Below, piece after piece: positions 16,323 through 24,677 of a DNA stretch of 64,000 nt (the first letter of the stretch is position 1; every line of letters starts with the position of its first letter). The stretch is taken from the NCBI GenBank assembly GCA_002840275.1, contig PHAB01000020.1:1-64000 (forward strand). Reading direction: 5' to 3'. The notes under the pieces are model-generated. The model did no database searches. It worked only from the letters and a program-made list of their open reading frames with translations, and was not told the DNA's origin. The position numbers and the translations under genes are program-made. Origin of the DNA: Firmicutes bacterium HGW-Firmicutes-14. GTDB taxonomy: Bacteria > Bacillota > Thermincolia > Thermincolales > UBA2595.

Positions 16323-17698
16323 CTGGGATCGTACTCCCCTTGAGACGAAAAACCGGCCATGTGAGCGGCGAAATCAATAGGAAGCGTGATTGACAGGTTC
16401 TTGAGATTTAGCTGGTCTTTGGGGAATACTTTTCTGGAGGGTTTGGAATTAACCTCAATTATCCAAACATTGCCAGAATTATCAATACCAATATCCAGGC
16501 CGATTTCCCCAAATGTCCCCAGCGCCCTTTCCAGGGTATCGGCGGCGACAAGGCTGATTTTTTCCGTAAGCTGGCAATCAGCGCTCTCAGCCCAGGCACA
16601 AGAGGTGAGTTCTTTCCATAAGGTATCGATATTCCTGGGTTCTCCCCCAGCAGCAACGTTTGGGAAGATACCTCCCTCCGGCGCCACTCTGGCCACTGTG
16701 GCCGAATTAACCCAGTGTCCGTCACCGTTCTTCTGCATAAGGACACGAATATCAAAAACCCTGTCTTCAAATTTAATCAGGTTCAAACCCTGTTGCATAA
16801 TGTACGGCCTTTTAGATAAAAATTTACCAAGCCCTTTTTCCATCTCATCAACTGTTTGCCATACACCGTTAACGGTTTTTTTTCCATGGCGGTACTTGAA
16901 ACTGATACCGGTATTAACCAGGTCAATTCTGATTATGTTCTGCCCAAGACTCCCGTTCACAGGTTTAAGATATACCGTTTCATATCCGGCCAGAAAATCA
17001 GCCAGGCCGGTGATATCCCTATATAGCCTGGTGTCAGGCAGATGCCGGTTAAGGGCCTCGTTTTTACTGAGGATGGAGTGAGTTTCCCACTTGTTTAGGA
17101 ATTTGGGGTTAAAATACCTGATGTGCTTTTCTTTCGTCAGAAAGGAGGTAATATTTCTTGTTAGTATCCTCTTTTCCGCTGTCCGGAACAGGATCCTGTC
17201 ATAAACAATGTCAGGCAGCGGGAAATGATGCCATTTCCATATGACTGTCCCCGTTTCATCCCGGGTCAGGTATAATCCGTGAATTTTATTATTTATGGTA
17301 TCCACGTTATTTGGCGCAAAAACAAAAACAAGGGAGCCTGTGGATAAACCGTAGCCGGCGAACTTTCTAAGCAGTACCCCCTGGGAAGAATATGGCGGAA
17401 TCCTGCGGTTTTTCCCCTGGGTTATCATTATTCCGATCAGGGGACCGATTTGCACGCCCCGGTTATCTTTCTTTACCAGTCTCAGCCGGTCTGTTTCCGG
17501 AAGTTCCAATGCTTTTAATGTTCCGGAAGATACAAAGTTTCCTGCGGCGCTGAGCTCTAACCCGGCTTCTGTAACTGATGAGCCGGCCCTTACTGTTATT
17601 ACTTCACCTGGTCTAAAACCAAGGATATCCAGTCCCTGGTCGGTTAAGAAAATCTTTTTCAAAGGTTCTCCAATAGGAACGATATTTAACAAGGGCAT
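16319..17698 (-). CDS. YheC/YheD family ATP-grasp protein
   Basis: This 459-residue member has the same architecture: an N-terminal beta domain (LNIVPIGEPLKKIFLTDQGL, LGFRPGEVITVRAG), QIGPLIGIMI, VYDRILFR, FNPKFLNKWETHSIL, VYLKPVNGSLGQNI, VFDIRVLMQKN and GLDIGIDNSGNVWIIEVNSKPSR. The N-terminal segment reads like a small DPBB or barrel domain placed before the ligase. The catalytic segments are all present, so it should be active. ATG start. It lies 20 bases after the upstream paralogue and overlaps the next gene by 4 bases. Confidence 0.87.
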   Translation of the reverse strand: MPLLNIVPIGEPLKKIFLTDQGLDILGFRPGEVITVRAGSSVTEAGLELSAAGNFVSSGTLKALELPETDRLRLVKKDNRGVQIGPLIGIMITQGKNRRIPPYSSQGVLLRKFAGYGLSTGSLVFVFAPNNVDTINNKIHGLYLTRDETGTVIWKWHHFPLPDIVYDRILFRTAEKRILTRNITSFLTKEKHIRYFNPKFLNKWETHSILSKNEALNRHLPDTRLYRDITGLADFLAGYETVYLKPVNGSLGQNIIRIDLVNTGISFKYRHGKKTVNGVWQTVDEMEKGLGKFLSKRPYIMQQGLNLIKFEDRVFDIRVLMQKNGDGHWVNSATVARVAPEGGIFPNVAAGGEPRNIDTLWKELTSCAWAESADCQLTEKISLVAADTLERALGTFGEIGLDIGIDNSGNVWIIEVNSKPSRKVFPKDQLNLKNLSITLPIDFAAHMAGFSSQGEYDPS

Positions 17699-17718
17699 CA
17701 GCTTGATTCCTCCTCAAT

Positions 17719-19137
17719 TCATTTTCCCTGTCCTGGTCCGAAACCGGAGAGGTAACAGGCATACTCCATGGGGCGGGAAATCGCCCTGGACAGCGCATTT
17801 AAGGCCTTTATGCGTCTGAAAACGCTTCTGCCGGGAACGGCATTCAGCTCAATGAACCATACTTTGCCGGATTTATCTATTCCCAGGTCAACGGCAATTT
17901 CACCGAACAGAGGGTTCATTTCTGTTGAGACAAAGGCCACGGCCAGGCTGCTGAGTCTTCTTATATCACCGATGACCTTTTGGGCCTGTGTTTCCTGGGG
18001 AAAAACCCTGATTATGATGGAACTGATCTGTTCAGCGCGTCCCCCGGCATGAATATTACTTAAAAAACTGCCGCCGGCCGCAACCCTGGCTGCCATTCCT
18101 GTCAGTTTCCAGGATCCATGCAGATTTTTCTGCATCAGCACACGGATATCAAAAGGGCTTCCGTCAATTCCGGCCAAATCAAGACCCTGCTGGACAATAT
18201 ACCTTCTCCCGCCAATCAGTGATCTGAGGGTGGTTTCCAGCTGGCCCGGTCCGGTTATCTTTTCCGTAATAATTTTTCCGGCTTTCCTGTATCTAAGAGT
18301 ACGGCCAGCCGTCCCGGAGGTAATACAGATTATACCTTTTCCGGAACTGCCCCCGCTGGGCTTAAGGTATATAGCTGCATGCCTTTTGAGCATTGCCTGA
18401 ATATCAGACATGGAAGAAACCAGCTTAGTTTCCGGCAGGTGGTGATAGAGGTCTTCATGTTTTGCCAGCAGTTTATGGGTTTTCCATTTACCGAAAAATG
18501 CGGGATTAAAAATTTTAATAACAGGATGACGGCGAAGAATCTTTCTTGTCTCAGTCGCAGCCTGTCTCTTTTCCCCTTTTGGGAAGAGTCCCCGGTCATA
18601 GACGACATCAGGCATAGGGAGTACCCGGGTCTGCCATCCGGTAGTCTTGTCATCAGGCAGGGGAGGAACTGAACCACGGACTGTGTTGTTTTCCCACCTT
18701 ATATCCCACGGACTGAAGGCATAGCAGAAACCATGCAGGGTTTGAGCCTCCCGCCTGAGCTTGCGAAAAAATGAAGTCTGTTCCCCAAAGGGCCTGCCGC
18801 TGTTTTCGTAACGGTTAGCCAGTATTCCAATCAGCGGGCCCAGGCGAATTACCTTCTGCTTTTTTTCCACCGCCATATTTATTGTCAGAGGAGCCGGAAG
18901 CATCAATCTTTGACCGGTTTCTGCGGATATACACAGAACCGGATCATGCCCTTTATTCAAAGCAGCTGAAAACGAACCTCCCGAAAGACGTACAGTGACA
19001 CTGCTGCTTCCGGCTCTTAATGTAAATTCCTCACCCTTTATAAACTTCAGACGGTTAAGAATGTCTTCAGATAATGTCATTTCACCTTTCGAAAGGGAGG
19101 AAGAACAGGTCAGGGTCACCGTATACAGTTCGTGCAA
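17719..19137 (-). CDS. YheC/YheD family ATP-grasp protein, first of the ligase cluster
   Basis: This 472-residue protein has an N-terminal beta domain (TVTLTCSSSLSKGEMTLSEDI), RLGPLIGILANRY, VVYDRGLFPKG, FNPAFFGKWKTHKLL, YLKPSGGSSGKGI, FDIRVLMQKN and AVDLGIDKSGKVWFIELNAVPGR. The glycine-rich GGSSGKG loop is closer to the canonical ATP-grasp loop than in its sister proteins. The start is TTG after GAGGCGG. It is the first of four tandem paralogues followed by the amidoligase fusion. A terminator and a sporulation-type promoter lie between it and the CotE genes, so the ligase genes form their own unit. Confidence 0.87.
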   Translation of the reverse strand: MHELYTVTLTCSSSLSKGEMTLSEDILNRLKFIKGEEFTLRAGSSSVTVRLSGGSFSAALNKGHDPVLCISAETGQRLMLPAPLTINMAVEKKQKVIRLGPLIGILANRYENSGRPFGEQTSFFRKLRREAQTLHGFCYAFSPWDIRWENNTVRGSVPPLPDDKTTGWQTRVLPMPDVVYDRGLFPKGEKRQAATETRKILRRHPVIKIFNPAFFGKWKTHKLLAKHEDLYHHLPETKLVSSMSDIQAMLKRHAAIYLKPSGGSSGKGIICITSGTAGRTLRYRKAGKIITEKITGPGQLETTLRSLIGGRRYIVQQGLDLAGIDGSPFDIRVLMQKNLHGSWKLTGMAARVAAGGSFLSNIHAGGRAEQISSIIIRVFPQETQAQKVIGDIRRLSSLAVAFVSTEMNPLFGEIAVDLGIDKSGKVWFIELNAVPGRSVFRRIKALNALSRAISRPMEYACYLSGFGPGQGK

Positions 19138-19177
19138 GTTTTCCGCCTCTTTTCAAAGTAGAAATCAGGTTATTATC

Positions 19178-19202
19178 ATTGTATGTATCTGGCCCCAAAG
19201 GT
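19178..19202 (-). promoter_or_regulatory. Mother-cell (sigmaE/sigmaK-type) promoter of the YheCD operon
   Basis: On the minus strand, CATACAAT (19185-19178) is a perfect sigmaE -10 core. An AC lies 15 bases upstream (19202-19201), as in sigmaK promoters. No good sigmaE -35 is seen, so the sigma assignment is open. It sits about 40 bases before the TTG start. Confidence 0.5.
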
Positions 19203-19208
19203 GCTAAC

Positions 19209-19256
19209 TGCAAAAAAAAAAGCGCCGTTCAACGCGGGAACCGTCACGCTTTATTA
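19209..19256 (-). terminator. Terminator after the second cotE gene
   Basis: On the minus strand AAAGCG...GGUUC pairs with GAAC...CGCUUU across a short loop, and a run of T follows (A10 at 19212-19221 on the plus strand). It separates the CotE genes from the ATP-grasp genes. Confidence 0.75.
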
Positions 19257-19260
19257 ATTG

Positions 19261-19917
19261 CTAAAAACTATAATCATCCAGGTAGTCATCAAAATCTTCA
19301 TCATCATCCGGCAGGTCTTCCTCGCATTTTAAATCAAAGTAATTACCCTGAACAGGACTTAAGCTGCCCGGGACAGGTTTTGGGGGTGGCAATAGCTCCC
19401 GGCCTTTGACGGTCGCGACAGATGCCGAAACCGGCTGCATAACACCTACCTTTACCTTTGTTGTCCCAATTACCTCTGCTGCCAGCAGCTGTTCTATTTC
19501 AACTCTTATTACCGCTGTATCCCCTTTGTTTTTTACATAGGCTTTTCGGCACTTTGGTTTTTCGAGGATTTTTGCCACGGCCTGCATGTTGGCGGCACTC
19601 TCTTTTCCCAGTGTTTTCACGGGAATATGTTCAATAAAATTAACGGTTGTTTTGGCTGCACAGGTCTCCTGGTCGTATGCATACCAGACATGGACATTAT
19701 AATGTCCCTTAACCTGGACCACTTTGCCTGATACGGGAGGTTTGCTTATAACGGCGGCATCATCAAGGGCCGCGCTGGAAATAAAATTGCCCAATACCTG
19801 GATGGATTTATGGTCAGACGGGATTTCAAGGTCAATACTTCTCTGGTACTTGTAGGTGCCTTGTCCGCAAACCGCCTTGGTTATGATTTCCCGGATTTCG
19901 GGACGGTCGGTGGTCAT
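19261..19917 (-). CDS. cotE: CotE family outer spore-coat protein
   Basis: This 218-residue protein matches CotE of Bacillus. It has the opening EIREIITKAVCGQGTYKY, VLGNFISSAALDDA, VKGHYNVHVWYAYDQET, FIEHIPVKTLG, CRKAYVKNKGDTAVIRVE and AEVIGTTKVKV. CotE directs assembly of the outer coat on the forespore surface, acting from the mother cell. Compared with B. subtilis CotE (about 180 residues) it has an added Pro-rich linker and a very acidic tail (DLPDDDEDFDDYLDDY). It is the second of two tandem CotE genes, 30 bases after the first, and is followed by a terminator. Confidence 0.92.
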   Translation of the reverse strand: MTTDRPEIREIITKAVCGQGTYKYQRSIDLEIPSDHKSIQVLGNFISSAALDDAAVISKPPVSGKVVQVKGHYNVHVWYAYDQETCAAKTTVNFIEHIPVKTLGKESAANMQAVAKILEKPKCRKAYVKNKGDTAVIRVEIEQLLAAEVIGTTKVKVGVMQPVSASVATVKGRELLPPPKPVPGSLSPVQGNYFDLKCEEDLPDDDEDFDDYLDDYSF

Positions 19918-19947
19918 ATACCAATCCTCCCTTCCATATATAGTCTC

Positions 19948-20481
19948 CTATTCGTCTTCGGTTTCGGAATAAACCTGCACAAAAACCTTTGTTTCCCCGA
20001 CGATTTCTGCATATATGCCAAGTTCAATATCTGCCTGTATCTGGTTATTAACGGTGATTACGGTTTTGTGGCACTGGGGAGATTTGATCAGTACAGCCCT
20101 GGCATCCACTTGACCGAGAATGTTTTCACTGACATTGGAGATTGGAATAACTTCTGTAAATTTCACGGTTTCCTTGGCGACATCAGTTGCCTGGTCGTCA
20201 TTATAGGCATACCATACGTTTATGTCGAAGGTGCCGCTGACACGGACATTTTTTGTTCCGTCACCGGCTGTCTCCGTGATAAGAGGTTCCGTAAGCTTAA
20301 GTCTGGTTACCGATGAACCCAGGATACTTGAAGGTGTGCGCCCAACCGGGATAGCCAGGACTTCAGTATATTTGAAATAGTTTTTCCCTGTCCCGCAGAC
20401 GGCTTTAGTAATGATTTCCCTGAAAGAGTTGGTCAGAGGAGCAGCCGCGTCATGCTCCAGTTTGCCGGTGATATCGGCCAT
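19948..20481 (-). CDS. cotE: CotE family outer spore-coat protein (paralogue)
   Basis: This 177-residue protein, the usual CotE length, has the family motifs SFREIITKAVCGTGKNYFKYTE, PSSILGSSVTRLKL, VSGTFDINVWYAYNDDQAT, VIPISNVSENILG, CHKTVITV and AEIVGETKVFVQVYSE, the last almost identical to the end of Bacillus CotE. ATG follows AGGAGGGG. It heads the two-gene CotE unit and is divergent from the gene starting at 20717. Having two CotE copies suggests division of labour in coat layers or partners, which is an inference. Confidence 0.93.
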   Translation of the reverse strand: MADITGKLEHDAAAPLTNSFREIITKAVCGTGKNYFKYTEVLAIPVGRTPSSILGSSVTRLKLTEPLITETAGDGTKNVRVSGTFDINVWYAYNDDQATDVAKETVKFTEVIPISNVSENILGQVDARAVLIKSPQCHKTVITVNNQIQADIELGIYAEIVGETKVFVQVYSETEDE

Positions 20482-20716
20482 TAACGATCCCCTCCTGCTT
20501 TAGATTTATTAATTCTCAAGGTGCGTTTATGTGATGGAAGCGAAGGTCTTCCTCAGGACATCAGCTCCCTTCGAGCCATTTAATACTACTTCATCATATG
20601 AAACGGGGTTGGATATGGTGACACCACTGTCGTCCTTTTTTTCGGAGTGTTGTACAATCTTTTAGGAATAAACCGGACATCTTCCCAATAGATTTTTCTT
20701 GCGAGGGGGTGTCGGG

Positions 20717-21910
20717 TTGAGGATTGTATATTTGTTGTTTGGCAGATCCAGGACAAGGACTGCATTGACGGTTATGGTTCTTTGTTTATTTATATTCTTT
20801 CTGATCAGAGGAGTTCACAATCTTGATAAAAAAGTCTTGTCGGCGGAACTTTTTTCTCCGGATTACCCGGGAAGGGTTATTATGAAAGAGGAGGCAGTAC
20901 TGAAAAACCTGGAAAAACAGGTTGCAGAAGCGAAAATTATCCAACGGGAATCAGGAATTATCAAAGGGGAGCAAGAAATAAACAACGGTTACAGGCTTTT
21001 ATTAAGGACGAAAAAGGAAACCCGGACCTTTGTTTTTGAAGGGCCGGAAAGGCTGCTGGAAATGAGGACCGGACAACTATTGCTTCTGAGGGACAGGGGG
21101 GAATGCCTGAAAAAGGCATTGGAAGAGCTGGAAAAGAAAAACCCCTACGGGGAATTCCTGTCCTGGGTCGAAGCGGACAAGGTGTTCCGTAAATTTGACC
21201 AGGCCCGGATAACAGATTTTGAGACGGGCATGTCATTTATGGTCCAGAGGAGGGAAGGGCGGTTTCATGCTGATGTCCAGCCCCTGACCGCAGAAGACAG
21301 TGCGGTGATGAAGACCATTTACGGTGGCCGGTGGAGTTGGAAAAGGAGGGCCGTTATAGTTGAAGTCAAAGGGCGCCGGATAGCGGCTTCCATGAATGGA
21401 ATGCCTCATGGTGCGGGGGCTATAGAGGGAAATGATTTTAACGGCCATTTCTGTATACACTTTAAAGACTCCAGGCTTCATTCCGGGAAAGTCAACCTGG
21501 CTCACCAGCTGATGACCTGGAAAGCTGCCGGGAAGGTGGAAGAAATGGTTCAGGGGTATGGACCGGAAAACATTATCAATGTGATGCTGACTGCGGCAGA
21601 ACAGGGAGATATGGATCTTGCAGCCCGGTTTGTCCGGCCGGCCAAGGGACTTGGGAACAGGGAGGTTCTTGATACCCTGAAAACAATGAAATGGTTCACG
21701 GTTGCCGACATAAGGCCTGGGAATCATCAACCGGGGGATATCCGGGTTTTCGAGGTTAAATATTCATATGGCCTCACCGGTGGGGAACAGGTTTTGAACC
21801 GGGAAACGGTTGTTGAGGTAATCAAAGTGCCAGGCAGGATACCCTGGAAGGTCAGGTCAGAGAGTGTGGCAGAGATGCTGAAAAAAGAGGACGAAAACCC
21901 AATTTTGTAA
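20717..21910 (+). CDS. Membrane-anchored protein with a conserved WSW/GMPH/GHF domain
   Basis: This 397-residue protein has a membrane anchor near the N-terminus (ALTVMVLCLFIFFLI). A charged coiled stretch follows (~45-140), then a conserved domain at about 155-275 with ITDFETGMSF, HADVQPLTAEDS, YGGRWSWKRRAV (Trp206), ASMNGMPHGAG and NDFNGHFCIHFKDS. A C-terminal part of ~120 residues was not recognised. The same domain ends the LysM protein at 29904-31211, so it probably acts at the cell wall. Its conserved Asp/His residues could bind a metal, which is an inference. GAGGGGGT is spaced for TTG 20717 rather than TTG 20699. It is divergent from the cotE genes. Confidence 0.75.
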   Translation: MRIVYLLFGRSRTRTALTVMVLCLFIFFLIRGVHNLDKKVLSAELFSPDYPGRVIMKEEAVLKNLEKQVAEAKIIQRESGIIKGEQEINNGYRLLLRTKKETRTFVFEGPERLLEMRTGQLLLLRDRGECLKKALEELEKKNPYGEFLSWVEADKVFRKFDQARITDFETGMSFMVQRREGRFHADVQPLTAEDSAVMKTIYGGRWSWKRRAVIVEVKGRRIAASMNGMPHGAGAIEGNDFNGHFCIHFKDSRLHSGKVNLAHQLMTWKAAGKVEEMVQGYGPENIINVMLTAAEQGDMDLAARFVRPAKGLGNREVLDTLKTMKWFTVADIRPGNHQPGDIRVFEVKYSYGLTGGEQVLNRETVVEVIKVPGRIPWKVRSESVAEMLKKEDENPIL

Positions 21911-21993
21911 TGACAAAGGAGGCGGGGTGTGCTAGAATAAATAAAAAACCGGAACAGGCTGGTTTTACATAATCCGGTCATGGAGAGAATATT

Positions 21994-22200
21994 ATGTTTC
22001 TCGTTATTGAAGAAATTGACGGCCCGTGGGCCATAATCGAATGGGGCAAAGATACTTTCAGACTTCCCAAATACCTGTTGCCCGGCAGCGCCAAACAGGG
22101 TGACCGGGTCACTATCAAAGTTCTTCTGTATAGTGATAGTGATACTTCCAGGCTGCGAAGAGAAGGCAGTTCCAAGGTTGTTGAAGAAATTATTGAATGA
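21994..22200 (+). CDS. DUF3006 family protein
   Basis: This 68-residue protein has the DUF3006 pattern: VIEEIDGPWAIIEWGKDTFRLPKYLLPGSAKQGD, a small beta barrel-like unit of unknown function common in Bacillota. ATG follows GGAGAG. It overlaps or abuts the small Cys-rich ORF that follows and probably shares its transcript. In other species DUF3006 genes often lie beside metallo-beta-lactamase or competence-type genes. No such neighbour is present here. Confidence 0.85.
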   Translation: MFLVIEEIDGPWAIIEWGKDTFRLPKYLLPGSAKQGDRVTIKVLLYSDSDTSRLRREGSSKVVEEIIE

Positions 22201-22223
22201 TGCTTCTCCGGGGGGGAGGACCA

Positions 22224-22379
22224 ATGAACAAACTTTGCCGGTTTTGCCTTAATGACTGTAAACAATCGGAGCGGGCTAAGATTATTGAATGCAGGCGTTA
22301 TCACCCAGCCCCTGTTCAACTGGAACTGAAGTTTAAAAATAAAAAGACCGCTCCGGTCAGGAGCGGTGTCAAAAGATAA
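22224..22379 (+). CDS. Small Cys-rich hypothetical protein
   Basis: This 51-residue ORF starts at ATG after GGGGGGGAGGA. CRFCLNDCKQ and a later IIEC place four cysteines as for a small zinc site, and the rest is basic. The family was not recognised. Support comes from the strong ribosome site, its position right after the DUF3006 gene and the terminator directly after its stop. Confidence 0.55.
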   Translation: MNKLCRFCLNDCKQSERAKIIECRRYHPAPVQLELKFKNKKTAPVRSGVKR

Positions 22380-22380
22380 G

Positions 22381-22405
22381 AAGACCGCGAATTCGCGGTC
22401 TTTTT
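22381..22405 (+). terminator. Intrinsic terminator
   Basis: The perfect palindrome AAGACCGCGAA/TTCGCGGTCTT is followed by TTTTT. A second GC-rich hairpin (GACCGCTCC/GGAGCGGTGTC, about 22345-22370) lies just before it inside the small ORF. Confidence 0.85.
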
Positions 22406-22488
22406 GGGTTTATCATATATGTAATGGAATTATAAATATTACTTAGCCAATAGGAGGCCAATTTATTATAAAAAATATATATTAATTT

Positions 22489-22707
22489 TTACTTATGTCC
22501 CTGTTTCCTGGAATCCGAAATGCCAACTTTATTCAGACGGCTGCCTGCTGTTGTAAGCATTTTCATCCCTTTGGCATAATCAGCAATAGTTGGAGTACTC
22601 AGAGCATATTTGACTGAAAGCTCAGACATTCCTGATACCTTCTGTGCTGGATTACTTAGTGTTCTTAGTTTTCTACGAGACCCTCCTTTAACTTTCCGTT
22701 TGGTCAT
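22489..22707 (-). CDS. Small basic hypothetical protein
   Basis: This 72-residue, Lys/Arg-rich protein (MTKRKVKGGSRRKLRTL...) was not recognised. GGAAGGAGG is spaced for the ATG at 22707, which lies inside the 3' end of the GAF-domain gene, so the two are translationally coupled. A middle segment (SELSVKYALSTPTIADYAKGMKML) looks helical. The pair is more AT-rich than its surroundings, which may indicate a separate origin. Confidence 0.6.
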   Translation of the reverse strand: MTKRKVKGGSRRKLRTLSNPAQKVSGMSELSVKYALSTPTIADYAKGMKMLTTAGSRLNKVGISDSRKQGHK

Positions 22708-23500
22708 CTGGTGCAACCTCCTTCCAAGCTTCAGCTGATGATGCGGAAACAATCTGCATCATTCTGATCAGTGTCACAATCTTCCCGTATGTTTCTACTG
22801 CCTCAACATCTTCTTCGACAAAGGCATGAACTTCCTTACCGTCAACAGTTATAATTCCCAGGCATGAGTTACCAAAAACCAATGGTACACAAATCAGTGA
22901 ATTATAAGGTGTCTGAGAAGAATTTGATTTAAAATCCCTATCCAGATTAATATTTGAACTATATATAGACTTTTTTGTCCGATAACACCTTCCGGCGATT
23001 GAACCGTCGATTGGCAGTGTTCTCTGGTTTCTGTAATGATCTGCGTAACCTGAACTAGCTGCTACCATTCCTAAGGTGACATTATTAATTGGAAACCAAA
23101 CTGCACATCTATGAATTTCACCAGCGGAATATTTCAGGTCTGCTGATATTCTGTCCGTAATAGAGCGAAGCAAGTCATCTCCTAATCCTTTGATATCCTG
23201 TCCGGAAGCAAGCAGAGACATTAAATAACTTGTTTCTGTGAAAGTGCTTTTAATTCCTGCCAGAATTACTCTGGACTGGTTATATTTTTTACCTAAGTCA
23301 TCTGATTTGTTTTTTAATTCATTATATTTATTTTGTAATTCTATAAGTTTGCTGGCAGTTTCATAAGCTGTAACATTAACTTTCAGAGTTTTTATCGCAC
23401 TATATATCCAGATGAGAACCAATACACCGATGACAATGACTAAAAAGTTTATGACTGCAGGGTGAGCTTTAGTTATGAGTAATTCTAAAGCTTTTTCCAT
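22688..23500 (-). CDS. Membrane-anchored GAF-domain protein
   Basis: This 270-residue protein has one N-terminal membrane helix (NFLVIVIGVLVLIWIYSAI), a coiled-coil (LIELQNKYNELKNKSDDLGKKYNQ, about 55-85), and a C-terminal GAF domain (about 100-250) with GMVAASSGYADHYRNQRTLP, GSIAGRCYRTKKSIYSSNI, LICVPLVFGNSCLGIITVDG and EEDVEAVETYGKIVTLI. GAF domains bind small ligands. No output domain is present, so it may signal through a partner, possibly the small basic protein encoded next. GGAGG precedes ATG 23500. It has low GC content relative to its neighbours. Confidence 0.8.
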   Translation of the reverse strand: MEKALELLITKAHPAVINFLVIVIGVLVLIWIYSAIKTLKVNVTAYETASKLIELQNKYNELKNKSDDLGKKYNQSRVILAGIKSTFTETSYLMSLLASGQDIKGLGDDLLRSITDRISADLKYSAGEIHRCAVWFPINNVTLGMVAASSGYADHYRNQRTLPIDGSIAGRCYRTKKSIYSSNINLDRDFKSNSSQTPYNSLICVPLVFGNSCLGIITVDGKEVHAFVEEDVEAVETYGKIVTLIRMMQIVSASSAEAWKEVAPDDQTES

Positions 23501-23628
23501 GTATCGGCCTCCGACAATAATTAAATAAATCAATTATACCAAATAAAACCAATTCTGTCAAATAATAATGGCTCATAAAGCCATGTCAACTAACTTATTA
23601 AAAGAAATAAAGATAGATAGCTGGTTTG

Positions 23629-23733
23629 TTATTTGGGAATAATGACAAAGGCCCTGACCAGATTCCTGAAAATCAGGCCCTCAACCTTAAGAATCTTCAC
23701 AAGTAATTGAAGATAATGGTTATATCTCTTCAT
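23629..23733 (-). CDS. Candidate 34-residue small protein
   Basis: This minus-strand ORF starts at ATG 23733 after GGGGGGAAATATTT and ends with TAA. It would encode a basic amphipathic helix (MKRYNHYLQLLVKILKVEG, then LIFRNLVRAFVIIPK). It lies upstream of the GAF gene in the same direction. The rest of 23501-23885 shows no other gene. The evidence is only the ribosome site and the peptide character. Confidence 0.35.
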   Translation of the reverse strand: MKRYNHYLQLLVKILKVEGLIFRNLVRAFVIIPK

Positions 23734-23885
23734 AAATATTTCCCCCCAAAATAATTATAACATATAAAAGGTGAAAATGTAACATTATGCCAAAAATTCT
23801 GTAAAATTCATGAACCGGCCTTTTGAATATAATGAAGTTTTTCTGCTTAATATAATGCTAAAATAAATTGCAAAGGGGAAGCTAA

Positions 23886-24512
23886 ATGAAAGTTCTGATT
23901 GTCTTTTCTCATCCAAATCCCAATAGCTTTAACGGGGCTGTGCTAAAGGTTGTCAATGAAACCCTCAAAAGTAATAATCATGAGATTAAGGTCAAAGACC
24001 TTTATAGGACAAACTGGGACCCCAGGCTGACTGTCGGCGACCTGGAGAAACTTTATTCAGGCACGGTTCCGGAGGATATTAAAAAAGAACAGGAAACTGT
24101 TGAATGGGCGGATATGGTTGTTTTTATTTACCCGATATGGTGGTTTGAACAACCGGCAATGCTTAAAGGCTGGATAGACAGGGTATTCAGTCACGGCTTT
24201 GCTTACAGGCAGACAGACCAGGGCATGGTCGAAGGCCTGCTGAAAGGGAAGAAGGCTGTTGTCATCACCACCTCGGGGGCCAATGAGGAAAACATGAGGC
24301 AAAATGGGATCCTTGACGCCATAATGACCTGTATGGTCAACGGGACCCTGGGTTTCTGCGGCTTTCAGGATATTGTTTATAAAAATCTGTATTCGGTGCC
24401 CTCTGTCTCGGACAGTGAACGACAGGAAATGCTGGAGGAAGTAAAAAATATCTTGGAAGGTATTGGAGGAAAACTGCGTCAGGAAACTGCGGCTGTGCCC
24501 GGGCGCGGGTAA
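23886..24512 (+). CDS. NAD(P)H dehydrogenase (quinone)-like flavodoxin-fold protein
   Basis: This 208-residue protein opens MKVLIVFSHPNPNSFNGAVL, the FMN phosphate loop of the KefF/MdaB/NQO family. VVFIYPIWWFEQPAMLKGWIDRVF, the quinone-reductase core, follows, then VVITTSGANEENM. Members reduce quinones or similar acceptors by two electrons from NAD(P)H in the cytoplasm and bind FMN or FAD. ATG follows AAAGGGGAAG. It appears to be a single-gene unit ending at a terminator. The substrate cannot be told from sequence. Confidence 0.88.
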   Translation: MKVLIVFSHPNPNSFNGAVLKVVNETLKSNNHEIKVKDLYRTNWDPRLTVGDLEKLYSGTVPEDIKKEQETVEWADMVVFIYPIWWFEQPAMLKGWIDRVFSHGFAYRQTDQGMVEGLLKGKKAVVITTSGANEENMRQNGILDAIMTCMVNGTLGFCGFQDIVYKNLYSVPSVSDSERQEMLEEVKNILEGIGGKLRQETAAVPGRG

Positions 24513-24531
24513 TCAGTTATACGAAGAAAAA

Positions 24532-24595
24532 TGGGGTCAAATGATTCCCGGGGGATGATAACATTACGCTCAGGGAAACATTTAACCCCTTTTTT
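24532..24595 (+). terminator. Terminator after the flavodoxin-fold gene
   Basis: GGGGTCAAATG (24533-24543) pairs with CATTTAACCCC (24579-24589), with one mismatch, and is followed by TTTTTT. Confidence 0.75.
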
Positions 24596-24677
24596 GCTTT
24601 AAACCGGTAAGGAGGATTTTGCCTGTCACATGTTTAATTACTTGGAATTGAAGAATTGCGGCGGAGGTAGAAACTCA

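Noticed and set aside
16386-17081. Long plus-strand ORFs inside the YheC/YheD genes (also 15552-16118, 19810-20316)
   Set aside because: They are antisense shadows of clear ATP-grasp and CotE coding sequence and have no ribosome sites.
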